In this document: positions 18,216 through 26,764 of the stretch, in pieces | How positions within the stretch are numbered: the stretch's first letter is position 1 | How the letters are laid out: the number at the start of each line of letters is the position of its first letter | Source: Paraoerskovia sediminicola | GTDB taxonomy: Bacteria; Actinomycetota; Actinomycetes; Actinomycetales; Cellulomonadaceae | DNA: 64,000 bases | Reading direction: 5' to 3' | Assembly: GCF_030296575.1 (NCBI RefSeq) | Contig: NZ_AP027729.1 | Coordinates: 496,001 to 560,000, forward strand | Translations under genes and position numbers: made by a program | Notes under the pieces: generated by a model | Seen by the model: only the letters and a program-made list of their open reading frames with translations | Told to the model about the DNA's origin: nothing | Database searches by the model: none

Positions 18216-19487
18216 TCAGCGGTCGGACGACGTCCCGACGGCCGAGGCCAGCGGACGCGCGGCGCCCGCGACGAAGAGCCCCACCACGAGCGGGATCGTG
18301 ATCACGAGCAGCGCCTCGCGGTACCCGACGTGCTCCGCGAGGAACCCGATGAGCGGGGGCCCGACGAAGAACGCCGAGTAGCCGATCGTCGCGACGACGC
18401 TGACCCGGCGCGCCGCCCGTCGCGGGTCGTCGGACGCCGCGCTCATCCCCACCGGGAACCCGAGCGCCGCACCCATCCCCCACAGGACCACCCCGAGCAT
18501 CGCGACCCACAGGTTGGGCACGAGGCCGAAGACGAGGAGCCCGGCAGCGGCCAGCCCGGCCGAGAGCCGCAGGACCGGGACCCGGCCGTAGCGGTCGAGG
18601 AGCCCGGTGCCCAGGAGTCGCATCCCCGTCATCGCGGTGAGGAAAACGGCGAGCCCGACCGCGCCGACGGCGTCGCTCGTGCCGAACCCGTCGACGACCG
18701 CGAGGCTCACCCAGTCGTTGGCCGCGCCCTCGGTCAACGCCGCCGCGAGGACGACGACACCGATGAGCAGGGTGCGAGGCTCGGTCCACGCCGACCTCGC
18801 GCGGGTGCCGACCGCACCCTCGGGGACCTCGGCGGAGACCGTCCCGGCTGCGGTGGCCGGGTCGGCCCCCTCGGCACTCGTCGGCCCGGGAGCCGACCCG
18901 GCGACCTCCTCCGGCGGCAGGAACCACCGGACCGCGAGCGCCACGCCCACGAGGCCCACCACGACGGCCGAGATCAGGTGGACCGTCAGGGGGACGTGCG
19001 CCCACGCCGCGAGGGCACCCACCCCGGCACCGGCGACGGTCCCGAACGAGAAGCCCGCGTGGAACTTCGGCATGATCGCCCGCCCGAGCCGCTGCTCGAC
19101 GGCGGCGCCCTCGAGGTTCATCGCGGCGTCCCAGACCCCGGTGCCGATGCCGACGAGCAGCAGCGAGCCGCGGAGCATGAGCAGGGAGCCCGCGTCGATC
19201 GCCAGGACACCCAGGACGAAGCCGACGGTGTTGACGACCGCGAAGCCCAGCACGGCCCGCGACGCGCCGATCCGGTCGACGATCACGCCCGAGAGCGGGA
19301 GCGCAGCCATCGAGCCGATCGCGACGAAGAGCAGGGTCAGCCCCATCTGCGCCTCGCTGAGCCCGAGGACGTCGCGCACGGCCGGGAGTCGGGACGCCCA
19401 GTTCGCGAACGCGAAGCCGGCGAGGAAGAACACGGCGATCACGGCCCATGTGGCGCGCCGGACCCGCGGCTCGACCGTCGTCCTCAT
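18216..19487 (-). CDS. MFS transporter (first of two coupled paralogues)
   Basis: 423 residues with 12 predicted membrane segments in two halves joined by an acidic/Ala-rich loop (about residues 200-235). The start overlaps the stop of the upstream MFS gene by four bases (ATGA). The shared segment around EPRTLLIGVVVLAAALTEGA also occurs in the neighbour, so the two are paralogues. The fold resembles the FucP/YbjJ group of sugar or drug transporters. Substrate unknown; control by the divergent LacI regulator suggests a sugar or sugar-related compound. Confidence 0.85.
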   Translation of the reverse strand: MRTTVEPRVRRATWAVIAVFFLAGFAFANWASRLPAVRDVLGLSEAQMGLTLLFVAIGSMAALPLSGVIVDRIGASRAVLGFAVVNTVGFVLGVLAIDAGSLLMLRGSLLLVGIGTGVWDAAMNLEGAAVEQRLGRAIMPKFHAGFSFGTVAGAGVGALAAWAHVPLTVHLISAVVVGLVGVALAVRWFLPPEEVAGSAPGPTSAEGADPATAAGTVSAEVPEGAVGTRARSAWTEPRTLLIGVVVLAAALTEGAANDWVSLAVVDGFGTSDAVGAVGLAVFLTAMTGMRLLGTGLLDRYGRVPVLRLSAGLAAAGLLVFGLVPNLWVAMLGVVLWGMGAALGFPVGMSAASDDPRRAARRVSVVATIGYSAFFVGPPLIGFLAEHVGYREALLVITIPLVVGLFVAGAARPLASAVGTSSDR

Positions 19488-20831
19488 ACCAGCGTCCCCT
19501 CGTGTCGGTGGGACGGTACCCCGTCCGTGGCGCGGGCGAGCGGCCGGACGTGCTTCGCCAGCGACGTGCTGACGACGAGCACGACGAGGATCAGGACCAG
19601 CGCGTGGCGGGCGCCGACGAGCTCGGCGGCGAACCCGAGGAGGGCGGCGCGGCCAGGGAGGACATCGACATGAACGCGGAGACGACGGACACCCTGCTCG
19701 CCGCCTGCTCGGGGTCGTCGGAGGCCGCGGCGATGCCGATCGGCACGACGAGCGCGGCCCCGAACCCCCACAGCACCACGCCGAGGCCGGCGAGACCGAG
19801 CGAGGGCGCGAACCCGAACAGCAGGAGGCCCACGATCGCGACGCCCCCCGAGGCGCGCAGCACGGGCACCCGACCGAACCGGTCGATGAGCCGCGTGCCC
19901 GCGAGCCGCATCACGGTCATGGCCGCGACGAACGTCCCGAAGACGAGCCCGCCGACCGCTTCGGTCTGCTCGAAGCCGTCGACGACGGCGATCGAGAGCC
20001 AGTCGTTCGCGGCGCCCTCGGAGAACGCCGCGGCGAAGATCACCACGCCGATGAGGAGCGTGCGCGGCTCGGACCAGGCGGCGAGGGACGCCCCGACGCG
20101 CCCGACGCGGGTCCGGACCGACGTCCGGCGAGCGCCCGAGGCGCCCGGGACCGGGGCGGTGGCCGCCGCTGCGGCGACCCCTGCGACGGGATCGGTGACC
20201 GGGGACCGGTCGCGGCGCACGGTGTCGTGGACCATCGCGGGGACGAGCGCGATCCGGACCGTCGCCATGACGACTGCGATCACGGTGAACTGGACCGCGA
20301 CGGGCACCCCGCCCAGGCGCACGCGGCGCCGATCAGCGACCCCAGGACGGCGCCGATGCTGAAGGCCGCGTGGAACTGCGGCAGCACGGTGCGGCCGAGC
20401 CGTCGCTCGACCCCGGCGCTCTCGACGTTCAGCGGGACGTTGCCGAGGGCGAACGAGCTGCCCATCACGAAGATGCCGACGGCGAGCATCGGCACGGAGC
20501 CGACCGCGGGGCCGATCCCCATGAACGTGAAGCCGACGGCGAACATGAGCGCCGAGGTGACGAAGGCCGCGCGACCGCCGAAGCGGTTGACGAACGGGCC
20601 CGCGGCCGCGACCGTCACGAGCGCGCCGACGGCCCCGGCGAGCAGCGCGACGCCGAGCTGCGACGGGGACATGCCGAGGGCGTCCCTGATGGAGGGGATG
20701 CGAGCCAGCCAGGCGGCGTTGCTCATGCCGAAGATCAGGAAGACGGTGAGGATCGCCCACCGGGCGCGGGTCAGTTGTCGAATCGATTCGACCTTTGGGC
20801 GTGCCGGGCGGCTCGAATCGTTTCGAGTCAT
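19484..20831 (-). CDS. MFS transporter (second paralogue), two one-base frameshifts in the sequence
   Basis: About 449 residues once two bases are restored: one in the C-run 20307-20310 (gives CAWAGVPVAVQFTVIAVV) and one in the G-run 19656-19658 (gives MSSPGRAALLGFAAEL). It then has 12 membrane segments and matches its downstream paralogue along its length. The ATG at 20831 is almost at the predicted transcription start, and two LacI-type operators fall within its first 18 codons. The frame is otherwise well conserved, so error is likelier than decay. Confidence 0.8.
20777..20792. promoter_or_regulatory. LacI-type operator O1 (perfect palindrome)
   Basis: GTCGAATCGATTCGAC is a perfect 16-base palindrome with the central CG typical of LacI-family operators. 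It lies within codons 14-18 of the MFS gene, about 35 bases from O2 centre to centre. Confidence 0.7.
20812..20827. promoter_or_regulatory. LacI-type operator O2
   Basis: CTCGAATCGTTTCGAG has perfect 6-base arms (CTCGAA/TTCGAG) around TCGT and shares TCGAATCG and TTCGA with O1. It lies just inside the MFS start and directly downstream of the predicted promoter, where a bound repressor would block elongation. Confidence 0.7.
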
Positions 20832-20837
20832 GATTGA

Positions 20838-20866
20838 ATTGTGCTGCTAGGCACCGATGCCGTCAA
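20838..20866 (-). promoter_or_regulatory. Promoter of the MFS pair
   Basis: TTGACG (20861-20866) and CACAAT (20838-20843) on the reverse strand are 17 bases apart. The -10 box ends six bases before the ATG, so the mRNA should be leaderless or nearly so. Confidence 0.6.
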
Positions 20867-20921
20867 CCCGCCACCAGCCGCAGCTAAGGTGACGAACCCC
20901 GACCCACCCGAGGAGGCCCGG

Positions 20922-21987
20922 ATGCCCGGCTCTGACCGCCCGACGCTCGCCCGCGTCGCCCGGCACGCCGGGGTGTCGGTGTCGACCGCCTCGCTCGCGT
21001 TCTCGGGCTCCGGCCCGATCACGCCCGAGACGCGCGCCCGCGTCATGGCGGCGGCCGACGAGCTCGGCTACACCGGCCCCAACCCGCTCGGCCGGCAGCT
21101 CAGGTCCGGCCGCTCAGGCATCGTCGGTGTCGTGATCGGCGACCAGCTCAAGCGCAGCTTCCGCGACCCCGTCGCGGTCCAGGTGCTCGACGGCCTCGTG
21201 TCGACGCTGGGCAGCGCCGGGCTCGGCGTGCTCCTCATCCCCGGCATCCCCGGCACCGCGGCCGACCCCCGCGCGGTCGACCCGCTCATCGAGAGCGCCG
21301 CGATGGACGTCGGGGTCCTCGTCTGGGGGTCGGCGCCGACGACCCGACGCTCGCCGCGTTCCAGCGCCGGCGCGTCCCCGTCGTGATCGGTGAGGGCCGC
21401 ATCGTCGAGGGCGCGCCCGTCGTGATGCTGAAAGACCGCGCCGGGACGGCGGACGCCGTCCGCCACCTGACCGATCTGGGGCACACACGGGTCGCGGAGA
21501 TATCACTGCCCCTCGACAGCTCCGGACTCAGCGGCCCGGTCGACGCGGAGCGGCTCGCCCAGGTGGACCGCACCCCACGGCGCACCGGCTCGCCGGGGTC
21601 AGGGACGTGATCGAGCCGGTCGTCACGTGGGAGACCGAGGCGTCGCTGGTCGAGCACGGCAAGACAGCCGCCCTGCAGATCCTCGAAGGGCCCGACCGGC
21701 CGACCGCGATCGTCGCCCACTCGGACCTGCTCGCCGGCGGCGCGATGCTCGCCGCTGCCGAGCTGGGGCTCGCGGTGCCGGACGACGTCTCGATCGCCGG
21801 GTTCGACGGCCTGGACCTGCCGTGGCTCGCGCCCGCCACCCTGACGAGCGTGCGTCAGCCGCTGGCGGAGAAGGGCTCGCGCATCGGCGAGGCCGTGATC
21901 GGTCTGCTGGCGGGCGAGGCGCCGTCGGTCGTGGAGCTCGACGTCGAGCTCAGCATCGGGACCACCACGGGCCCGCCGACGAGCTGA
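20922..21987 (+). CDS. LacI-family transcriptional regulator, two one-base frameshifts in the sequence
   Basis: About 355 residues after restoring one base near 21325-21337 (gives GSAPDDPTLAAFQRRRVPVV) and one in the C-run 21573-21576 (gives DRTPTAHRLAGVRDVIEPVV). The N-terminal helix-turn-helix TLARVARHAGVSVSTASLAF is clear, followed by the hinge and a periplasmic-binding-like sensor domain ending in DDVSIAGFDGLDLPW and TSVRQP. ATG at 20922 follows GGAGG; an upstream start is possible but lacks a binding site. It is divergent from the MFS pair and should bind the two operators there. Confidence 0.85.
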
Positions 21988-22037
21988 GGCGGCGGCCGAG
22001 CAGGCGGCCGTCCCGCCGGTCTCCGACGGCGCTCGCG

Positions 22038-22460
22038 TCAGAGGCGGACGACGGCCTGGGACTTCATCAGGACCCGGGCACCCTCGTAGGTGACGGCCAG
22101 GTCGACGCGCGCCGTGCGGGCCTCGGCGTCGAGCGCACCGATGGTGCCGGCGACGACGACGGTCGAGGAGCCGGGGTCGGGCACGGGGACCGGCCGGGAG
22201 AAGCGCGTCTGGTAGTCGACGACCGCGCCCGGGTCCTCGGCCCAGTCGACGACGAGCGCGACCGCGGCACCCATCGTGAACATGCCGTGCGCGATCACCC
22301 CGGGGAGCCCGACCTCGGTGGCGAACCGCTCGTTCCAGTGGATCGGGTTGAAGTCGCCGCTCGCGCCGGCGTACCGGACGAGTCGGGCGCGGTCGACGAC
22401 GACCTCGCGGGTCCCGATCTCGTCACCGACGGCGAGGGAATCGAACGTCGGGCGGGTCAT
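22038..22460 (-). CDS. hadB: MaoC-type hot-dog dehydratase, HadB-like subunit
   Basis: 140 residues of the (R)-specific hydratase fold. The catalytic motif is intact in ASGDFNPIHWNERFA (Asp and His), followed by the conserved GVIAHGMFTMGAA. It pairs with the HadA-like protein encoded just upstream, whose stop overlaps its ATG (ATGA). In mycobacteria HadAB dehydrates 3-hydroxyacyl-ACP in FAS-II; in this organism it may serve a related fatty-acid or acyl-CoA step. Convergent with the LacI gene. Confidence 0.85.
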   Translation of the reverse strand: MTRPTFDSLAVGDEIGTREVVVDRARLVRYAGASGDFNPIHWNERFATEVGLPGVIAHGMFTMGAAVALVVDWAEDPGAVVDYQTRFSRPVPVPDPGSSTVVVAGTIGALDAEARTARVDLAVTYEGARVLMKSQAVVRL

Positions 22461-22918
22461 GCGTCCTCCCCGCGGACGGCGAGGGTGGAGACGACCGTGG
22501 CGACCGGCTCGGTCGAGCCGTCGGGCAGGAGACCCGCGAGCTCGCACCGGGTCGTGACCATCGACAGGCCGCGCCGCTCGACGATCGAGTCGACGTGCAG
22601 GACCGTCACGATCTGGTCCCCGGCCACGATGGGCCGGTGGTGGGTGAAGCGCTCGTCGGCGTGGACCACCCGGGTGAAGTCGATCCCGGCGGCCTCGTCC
22701 TCGACGAGCTGTGCCTCGGCGCGCTGCGCGATGACGACCGCGAAGGTCGGCGGGGCGACGACGTCCGGATAGCCCGAACCCCGCGCCGCCTCGGGATCGA
22801 GGTGCACGGGGTGGGTGGAGCCGACGACTTCGGCGAACTCGCGGAGCTTCTCGCGGCCGACCGCGTACGGCGCGGTCGCGGGGTACTCACGACCGGCGTA
22901 CTCGGTGTTGATCGGCAT
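22457..22918 (-). CDS. hadA: MaoC_N hot-dog protein, HadA-like subunit
   Basis: 153 residues. The N-terminal motif REKLREFAEVVG and the block STHPVHLDPEAARGSGYPD match the FAS1-like dehydratase N-terminal (HadA) family, which lacks the catalytic pair and stabilises the long acyl chain in the HadAB dimer. It lies 21 bases after rpmG. The order rpmG, hadA, hadB is the one known from Mycobacterium. Confidence 0.85.
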   Translation of the reverse strand: MPINTEYAGREYPATAPYAVGREKLREFAEVVGSTHPVHLDPEAARGSGYPDVVAPPTFAVVIAQRAEAQLVEDEAAGIDFTRVVHADERFTHHRPIVAGDQIVTVLHVDSIVERRGLSMVTTRCELAGLLPDGSTEPVATVVSTLAVRGEDA

Positions 22919-22939
22919 CGATCTGCAGGGACGAGCGGG

Positions 22940-23110
22940 TCAGCGCGTCTCGCGGTGCGCGGTGTGCTTGCCGCAACGCGGGCAGAACTTCGCCAGCTCG
23001 AGCCGGTCGGGGTTGTTCCGACGGTTCTTCTTCGTGATGTAGTTGCGCTCCTTGCAGTCCACGCAGGCGAGCGTGATCTTGGGGCGAACGTCTGAGCTCT
23101 TGCTAGCCAC
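22940..23110 (-). CDS. rpmG: 50S ribosomal protein L33, zinc-binding form
   Basis: 56 residues, GTG start ([20 protein letters not shown]). Two CxxC pairs (CVDC and CPRC) mark the zinc-containing C+ form, and the [17 protein letters not shown] core is typical. GGTGGCAC upstream is a modest binding site. First gene of the rpmG-hadA-hadB unit, downstream of tRNA-Met. Confidence 0.95.
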   Translation of the reverse strand: MASKSSDVRPKITLACVDCKERNYITKKNRRNNPDRLELAKFCPRCGKHTAHRETR

Positions 23111-23195
23111 GGTAGTGCCACCTCTCGCGCCTCCGGGGGCGCTACGAACGTGCGAACCGTTCCGGCGCCGGCCGCCGAACGGTATGGGTCAAGAT

Positions 23196-23272
23196 TGGTA
23201 GCGGGGGCGGGGCTCGAACCCGCGACCTCACGATTATGAGCCGTGCGCTCTGACCAGCTGAGCTACCCCGCC
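23196..23272 (-). tRNA. tRNA-Met (anticodon CAT, elongator)
   Basis: Cloverleaf with acceptor GGCGGGG paired to CCCCGCT (one G-U), anticodon loop CTCATAA with CAT, T-loop TTCGAGC, and CCA encoded at the 3' end. The G-U first pair and D-arm fit an elongator rather than an initiator tRNA. Confidence 0.93.
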
Positions 23273-23334
23273 GCACAAGGACGACGCATACGACACCACG
23301 ATTATTCCAGCGCTGCGGGCATCCGTCATCACAG

Positions 23335-23407
23335 AGCCCCGAAAGGGAATCGAACCCTTGACCTTCTCCTTACCATGGAGACGCTCTACCGACTGAGCTA
23401 TCGGGGC
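23335..23407 (-). tRNA. tRNA-Thr (anticodon GGT)
   Basis: 73-base cloverleaf: acceptor GCCCCGA with TCGGGGC, anticodon loop ATGGTAA (GGT), T-loop TTCGATT. CCA is not encoded. Lies 62 bases upstream of tRNA-Met and is probably co-transcribed with it. Confidence 0.95.
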
Positions 23408-23417
23408 AGCGCAGGAA

Positions 23418-23446
23418 ACTCTACACGGGTTCGAGCGAGGCACGAA
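23418..23446 (-). promoter_or_regulatory. Predicted promoter of the tRNA-Thr/tRNA-Met pair
   Basis: TTCGTG (23441-23446) and TAGAGT (23418-23423) are 17 bases apart on the reverse strand, with TAGAGT ten bases before the tRNA-Thr 5' end. Confidence 0.5.
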
Positions 23447-23661
23447 ATCCGCACGATCCTGCGGCTCCCAGGGGGATCAGCAGCTCGGTCGAGGTGACCG
23501 CGGCCACACTCCGCACGCGGTCCGGGCGGCCCCGCGCCCCGCGGCCGCCCGGTCGTCCCTCGGCCTCCACCGCGAGCGTGCAGCCAGCGGGGTCGGACGG
23601 CGCACGGGAGCCCGGGAACAACACTCTCGCCGGCTCCGGCCCGTACCTCCCCGCACAGCAG
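23447..23661. other. Gap between tRNA-Thr and the tRNA-Tyr terminator
   Basis: The 315-base stretch from tRNA-Thr to tRNA-Tyr (23408-23722) holds the tRNA-Thr promoter, this anonymous G/C-rich part and the tRNA-Tyr terminator. A frame on the reverse strand is open through it, but lacks a credible start or known domain, so I call no gene. Confidence 0.5.
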
Positions 23662-23697
23662 AACGGCCCGGACCCACGATCGTGGGTCCGGGCCGTT
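23662..23697 (-). terminator. Intrinsic terminator after tRNA-Tyr
   Basis: A perfect 36-base palindrome (two 18-base arms, centre between 23679 and 23680) lies 25 bases past the tRNA-Tyr 3' end. It folds as a long hairpin on either strand. Confidence 0.8.
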
Positions 23698-23722
23698 CCG
23701 ATGTCCTGAGACATCACACGCG

Positions 23723-23804
23723 TGGCAGGTGAGGGATTCGAACCCACGTAGTCGATGACGGCTGATTTACAGTCAGCTCCCTTTGGCCGCTCGGGCAACC
23801 TGCC
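23723..23804 (-). tRNA. tRNA-Tyr (anticodon GTA)
   Basis: 82 bases with a long variable arm. Acceptor GGCAGGT pairs with ACCTGCC, the anticodon loop CTGTAAA carries GTA, and the T-loop is TTCGAAT. CCA is not encoded. Confidence 0.95.
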
Positions 23805-24151
23805 GGGGTCGTGCTCGTCATGCTGTTCCTGCGATCTCGCTGATCGTGCTGTGCGCACCACGGACCGCGGGCGGTCTGTGGGAGCCAGACGAGAATACAC
23901 GGATCAGCGCCCCGAAGAGAAATCGCTCCGCCCGCCCCGCCGACGCCGCCCCGCCGCCTACTGTGAGCGCGTGAGCTCCCCGCGCCGCGACCCGGCGACC
24001 ACCCGGAAGTCCCGGCCTCGCCGTCGGGCCCCGCGCCGTCTGACCCCCGCAGCCAGGCCCCGCGTCGTCGCCCGGACCCGACACGGCGGGCCCGAGTAGT
24101 GCCGCGGCCGCCGCAAGCCGCGCACCGGAGCCTCCGGCCGACCGCTGGGGC
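23805..24151. other. 347-base gap between tRNA-Tyr and rarD
   Basis: A possible tRNA-Tyr -10 box (TATTCT on the reverse strand, 23892-23897) is the only site noted. On the plus strand a frame opens with GTG at 23970, is rich in Arg and Pro, and stops at 24099; it may be the true N-terminus of RarD displaced by an indel, since the RarD frame has no start between its last stop and 24152. Confidence 0.4.
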
Positions 24152-25270
24152 GTGCCGCTCGGCGTGAGCGCGTATCTCCTGTGGGGCGGCATGCCGCTGT
24201 TCTTCCCGCTGCTCGAACCGGCGGGCGCCGTCGAGATCATCGCGCACCGCGTGGTGTGGAGCCTCGTGTTCTGCCTGCTGCTCCTGGTCGCCACCCGCTC
24301 GACCCGCACGCTGACGCCGGTCCTGCGCAACCGGCGGACGTTCGGCCTGCTCGCCCTCGGGGGCGTGCTCGTCGCGACCAACTGGACCGTCTACGTGTAC
24401 GGCGTGCTCACAGGCCACGTGCTCGACGCGGCGCTCGGGTACTTCGTGAACCCGCTGGTCACGATCCTGCTCGGCGTGATCGTCCTGCGCGAGCGGCTCC
24501 GCCCGGCGCAGTGGGTCGCCCTCGCGATCGGTGCCGTCGCCGTCGCCGTCATCACGATCGGCGTCGGTGTCTTCCCCTGGATCGCGATCAGCCTCGCGTT
24601 GTCGTTCGGGCTGTACGGGCTGGTCAAGAACCGCACAGGGCGGAGCGTCGGAGCCCTGCCCGGGCTGGCGACGGAGACGCTCGCGCTGACGCCGCTCGCG
24701 CTCGCCTACCTCGTCTGGCTGTGGAGCCAGGGCACCGGCACGTTCACGACCGAGGGCACGGCGCACGTGCTGCTGCTCATGTCGTGCGGCGTGGTCACGG
24801 GCGTCCCGCTGCTGCTCTTCGGGGCCTCGGCACGGCGCGTCCCGCTCAGCGTGGTGGGGATGCTGCAGTACCTGACGCCGGTCCTGCAGTTCCTCGTCGG
24901 GCTCCTGGTCCTCCACGAGCCGATGCCGACGTCCCGGTGGATCGGCTTCGGGCTGGTGTGGCTCGCCCTGGCGATCCTGACGACCGACGCCCTCCGGTCG
25001 CTCCGCGCGACGCGCCTCGCCGCGCGGGCGTCGCGCACCGCGGCATCCGCCTCGCAGGCGCAGGCGTCGTCGGAGCAGACTGTCGAGCGATCCGCCGATC
25101 ACGCCACCGAGCAGGACACCGAGCAGGACACCGAGCAGGACACCGGGCAGTCGGCAGATCAGGCCTCGGCTGCCACCTTCGCAGAACGGACTACGGTGGT
25201 AGCCGAACCCGTGGCACACCCGCGCTGCGCTGACCCCGCCGGCACGAACGAAGGAGACACCCGTGGCTGA
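24152..25270 (+). CDS. rarD: EamA-family transporter RarD
   Basis: 372 residues as called from GTG 24152 ([20 protein letters not shown]). Ten membrane segments in two EamA halves; the [18 protein letters not shown] and [20 protein letters not shown] blocks are RarD hallmarks. The true start may lie upstream (see the preceding gap). The last 80 residues are a hydrophilic, Ser/Ala/Glu-rich tail with three TEQD repeats, not part of the family. The stop overlaps the yajQ start by eight bases. RarD-type proteins are exporters of unknown natural substrate. Confidence 0.88.
   Translation: MPLGVSAYLLWGGMPLFFPLLEPAGAVEIIAHRVVWSLVFCLLLLVATRSTRTLTPVLRNRRTFGLLALGGVLVATNWTVYVYGVLTGHVLDAALGYFVNPLVTILLGVIVLRERLRPAQWVALAIGAVAVAVITIGVGVFPWIAISLALSFGLYGLVKNRTGRSVGALPGLATETLALTPLALAYLVWLWSQGTGTFTTEGTAHVLLLMSCGVVTGVPLLLFGASARRVPLSVVGMLQYLTPVLQFLVGLLVLHEPMPTSRWIGFGLVWLALAILTTDALRSLRATRLAARASRTAASASQAQASSEQTVERSADHATEQDTEQDTEQDTGQSADQASAATFAERTTVVAEPVAHPRCADPAGTNEGDTRG
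25109..25144 (+). repeat. Three 12-base tandem repeats in the rarD tail
   Basis: Three exact GAGCAGGACACC units encode EQDT repeated in the hydrophilic C-terminal tail of RarD. Confidence 0.85.
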
Positions 25271-25760
25271 CTCGTCGATGGACATCGTGAGCAAGGTCGA
25301 CCGCCAGGAGGTCGACAACGCCCTCAACCAGGCGTCGAAGGAGGTCGGGCAGCGCTATGACTTCCGCAACGTCGGCGCCTCGATCGAGTGGAGCGGCAGC
25401 GACGCGATCGTCATGAAGGCCAACTCGGCCGACCGCGTGCTCGCGATCCTCGACGTCTTCCAGTCGAAGCTGATCCGGCGCGGCATCTCGCTCAAGGCGT
25501 TCGACACCGGCGAGAACGAGCCCCAGCTCTCGGGCAAGGAGTACCACCTGGCCGGGTCGCTCAAGGAGGGCCTGGCGGGAGAGAACGCCAAGAAGGTCAC
25601 CAAGCTGATCCGCGACGAGGGCCCCAAGGGCGTCAAGACGCAGATCACGGGCGACGAGGTGCGTGCGACGAGCAAGTCCCGCGACGACCTCCAGGCCGTT
25701 CAGGCGCTCCTGAAGAACGCCGACATCGACTTCGCGGTGCAGTTCACGAACTACCGCTGA
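25263..25760 (+). CDS. yajQ: YajQ-family nucleotide-binding protein
   Basis: 165 residues, full length for the family, with the hallmark start [19 protein letters not shown] and end [13 protein letters not shown] at 25263 follows GAAGGAG and overlaps the end of rarD. YajQ proteins have two RNP-like folds; homologues bind cyclic di-GMP and affect gene expression in Xanthomonas. The role in actinobacteria is not established. Confidence 0.93.
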   Translation: MADSSMDIVSKVDRQEVDNALNQASKEVGQRYDFRNVGASIEWSGSDAIVMKANSADRVLAILDVFQSKLIRRGISLKAFDTGENEPQLSGKEYHLAGSLKEGLAGENAKKVTKLIRDEGPKGVKTQITGDEVRATSKSRDDLQAVQALLKNADIDFAVQFTNYR

Positions 25761-25786
25761 CCCCCTGCCCGACGGCGGTCACGTCC

Positions 25787-25834
25787 CAGGTGCGTGGCCA
25801 GGCGCGTGGCCAGGTACGTGGCCAGGCGCGTGGC
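25787..25834. repeat. Four 12-base tandem repeats between convergent genes
   Basis: Four units of CAGG(T/C)(G/A)CGTGGC lie in the 128-base gap between yajQ and the channel gene. A GC-rich array with no known role; no clear terminator hairpin was found in the gap. Confidence 0.85.
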
Positions 25835-25888
25835 CGCCGTCCGGCGCAGGCGAAGGTCGAGGACTGGGGGCAGGCCGCGCCTCGCGCG

Positions 25889-26668
25889 TCAGTGCGCGGG
25901 CGGCGACCCCTTGGGCCGGGGCAGCCGCTCGTCGGCCTCGGAGACGGCCGGCACGGCGTCCGGCCCGGCGATCTCGGCGCGCAGCCGCCGGACCTCCTCC
26001 GTGAGCGCGACGACCTCGGCGCGGGTCGCGGCGGAGTCCTCGTCCCCGAGCTCGGCCACCCGGTCGGTGAGCCAGGACGCCAGCGTCGCCGTGACGATAC
26101 CGAGCAGCGTGATGCCCGTGCCCATGAGGACGACGGCGACGAACCGACCCGTGGTGGTCACCGGGAACGTGTCGCCGTAGCCGACGGTCGTCATGGTGAC
26201 CACCGACCACCAGAGCCCGTCGCCGAAGTCCTCGATGTTCGAGCCCGGTGCGCCGCGCTCGGCCTCGGTGATCGCGAGCCCACCGCAGAGGATCACGAGC
26301 GCCGTCGCCCCGACGGCGTACGTCACGACGCGTCCGCGGAGGCTGCTCGCCGTCGTCCTGTTCAGCACCCGGAGCAGGGTGAGCAGCCGCAGGAGACGCA
26401 GCGGCCGGAGCATCGGCAGGACCAGGATCGCAAGGTCGAGCAGGTTGTGCCGGACGAAGTGCGCGCGCCGCTCGCTCAGCCAGAGGCGCACCCCGTAGTC
26501 GATGCCGAACGCGATCCAGGTCCACAGGACGAGCTGGTTGCACACGACCCGGACGACGGGGCCGACGTCGGGCCAGATGATCGGCACCGCGTATCCCCCC
26601 AGGAACAGCAGCGCGGCGCCCGTCAGCGCCCACTCGGTCCGGCTCTCCCACCGCTCGACACGATCCAT
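25889..26668 (-). CDS. Voltage-gated-type potassium channel
   Basis: 259 residues with six membrane segments. An S4-like helix rich in Arg (PLRLLRLLTLLRVLNR, about 89-104) and the K+ selectivity filter TTVGYGDTFP (about 160-169) are both present. A C-terminal coiled-coil (TRAEVVALTEEVRRLRAEIA) probably holds the tetramer together. ATG at 26668 chosen because the first membrane segment follows within 15 residues. Convergent with yajQ and divergent from the esterase gene. Confidence 0.9.
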   Translation of the reverse strand: MDRVERWESRTEWALTGAALLFLGGYAVPIIWPDVGPVVRVVCNQLVLWTWIAFGIDYGVRLWLSERRAHFVRHNLLDLAILVLPMLRPLRLLRLLTLLRVLNRTTASSLRGRVVTYAVGATALVILCGGLAITEAERGAPGSNIEDFGDGLWWSVVTMTTVGYGDTFPVTTTGRFVAVVLMGTGITLLGIVTATLASWLTDRVAELGDEDSAATRAEVVALTEEVRRLRAEIAGPDAVPAVSEADERLPRPKGSPPAH

Positions 26669-26764
26669 GGACCGACACCTTGCCAGGTCGAGGGGCCGCG
26701 CCCCAAGGGCCGCGCGCGGGGACGCCCGAGTGCGGCCAAGGGCGGGCAGGGTCAGGCTGGGGCC

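Noticed and set aside
20841..20921. Upstream start for the LacI protein
   Set aside because: It would overlap the -10 region of the divergent promoter and lacks a binding site; ATG at 20922 has GGAGG and begins right before the DNA-binding domain.
23421..23900. Protein gene covering tRNA-Tyr and the gap to tRNA-Thr
   Set aside because: It runs through the tRNA and its terminator, lacks a binding site and has no recognisable domain.
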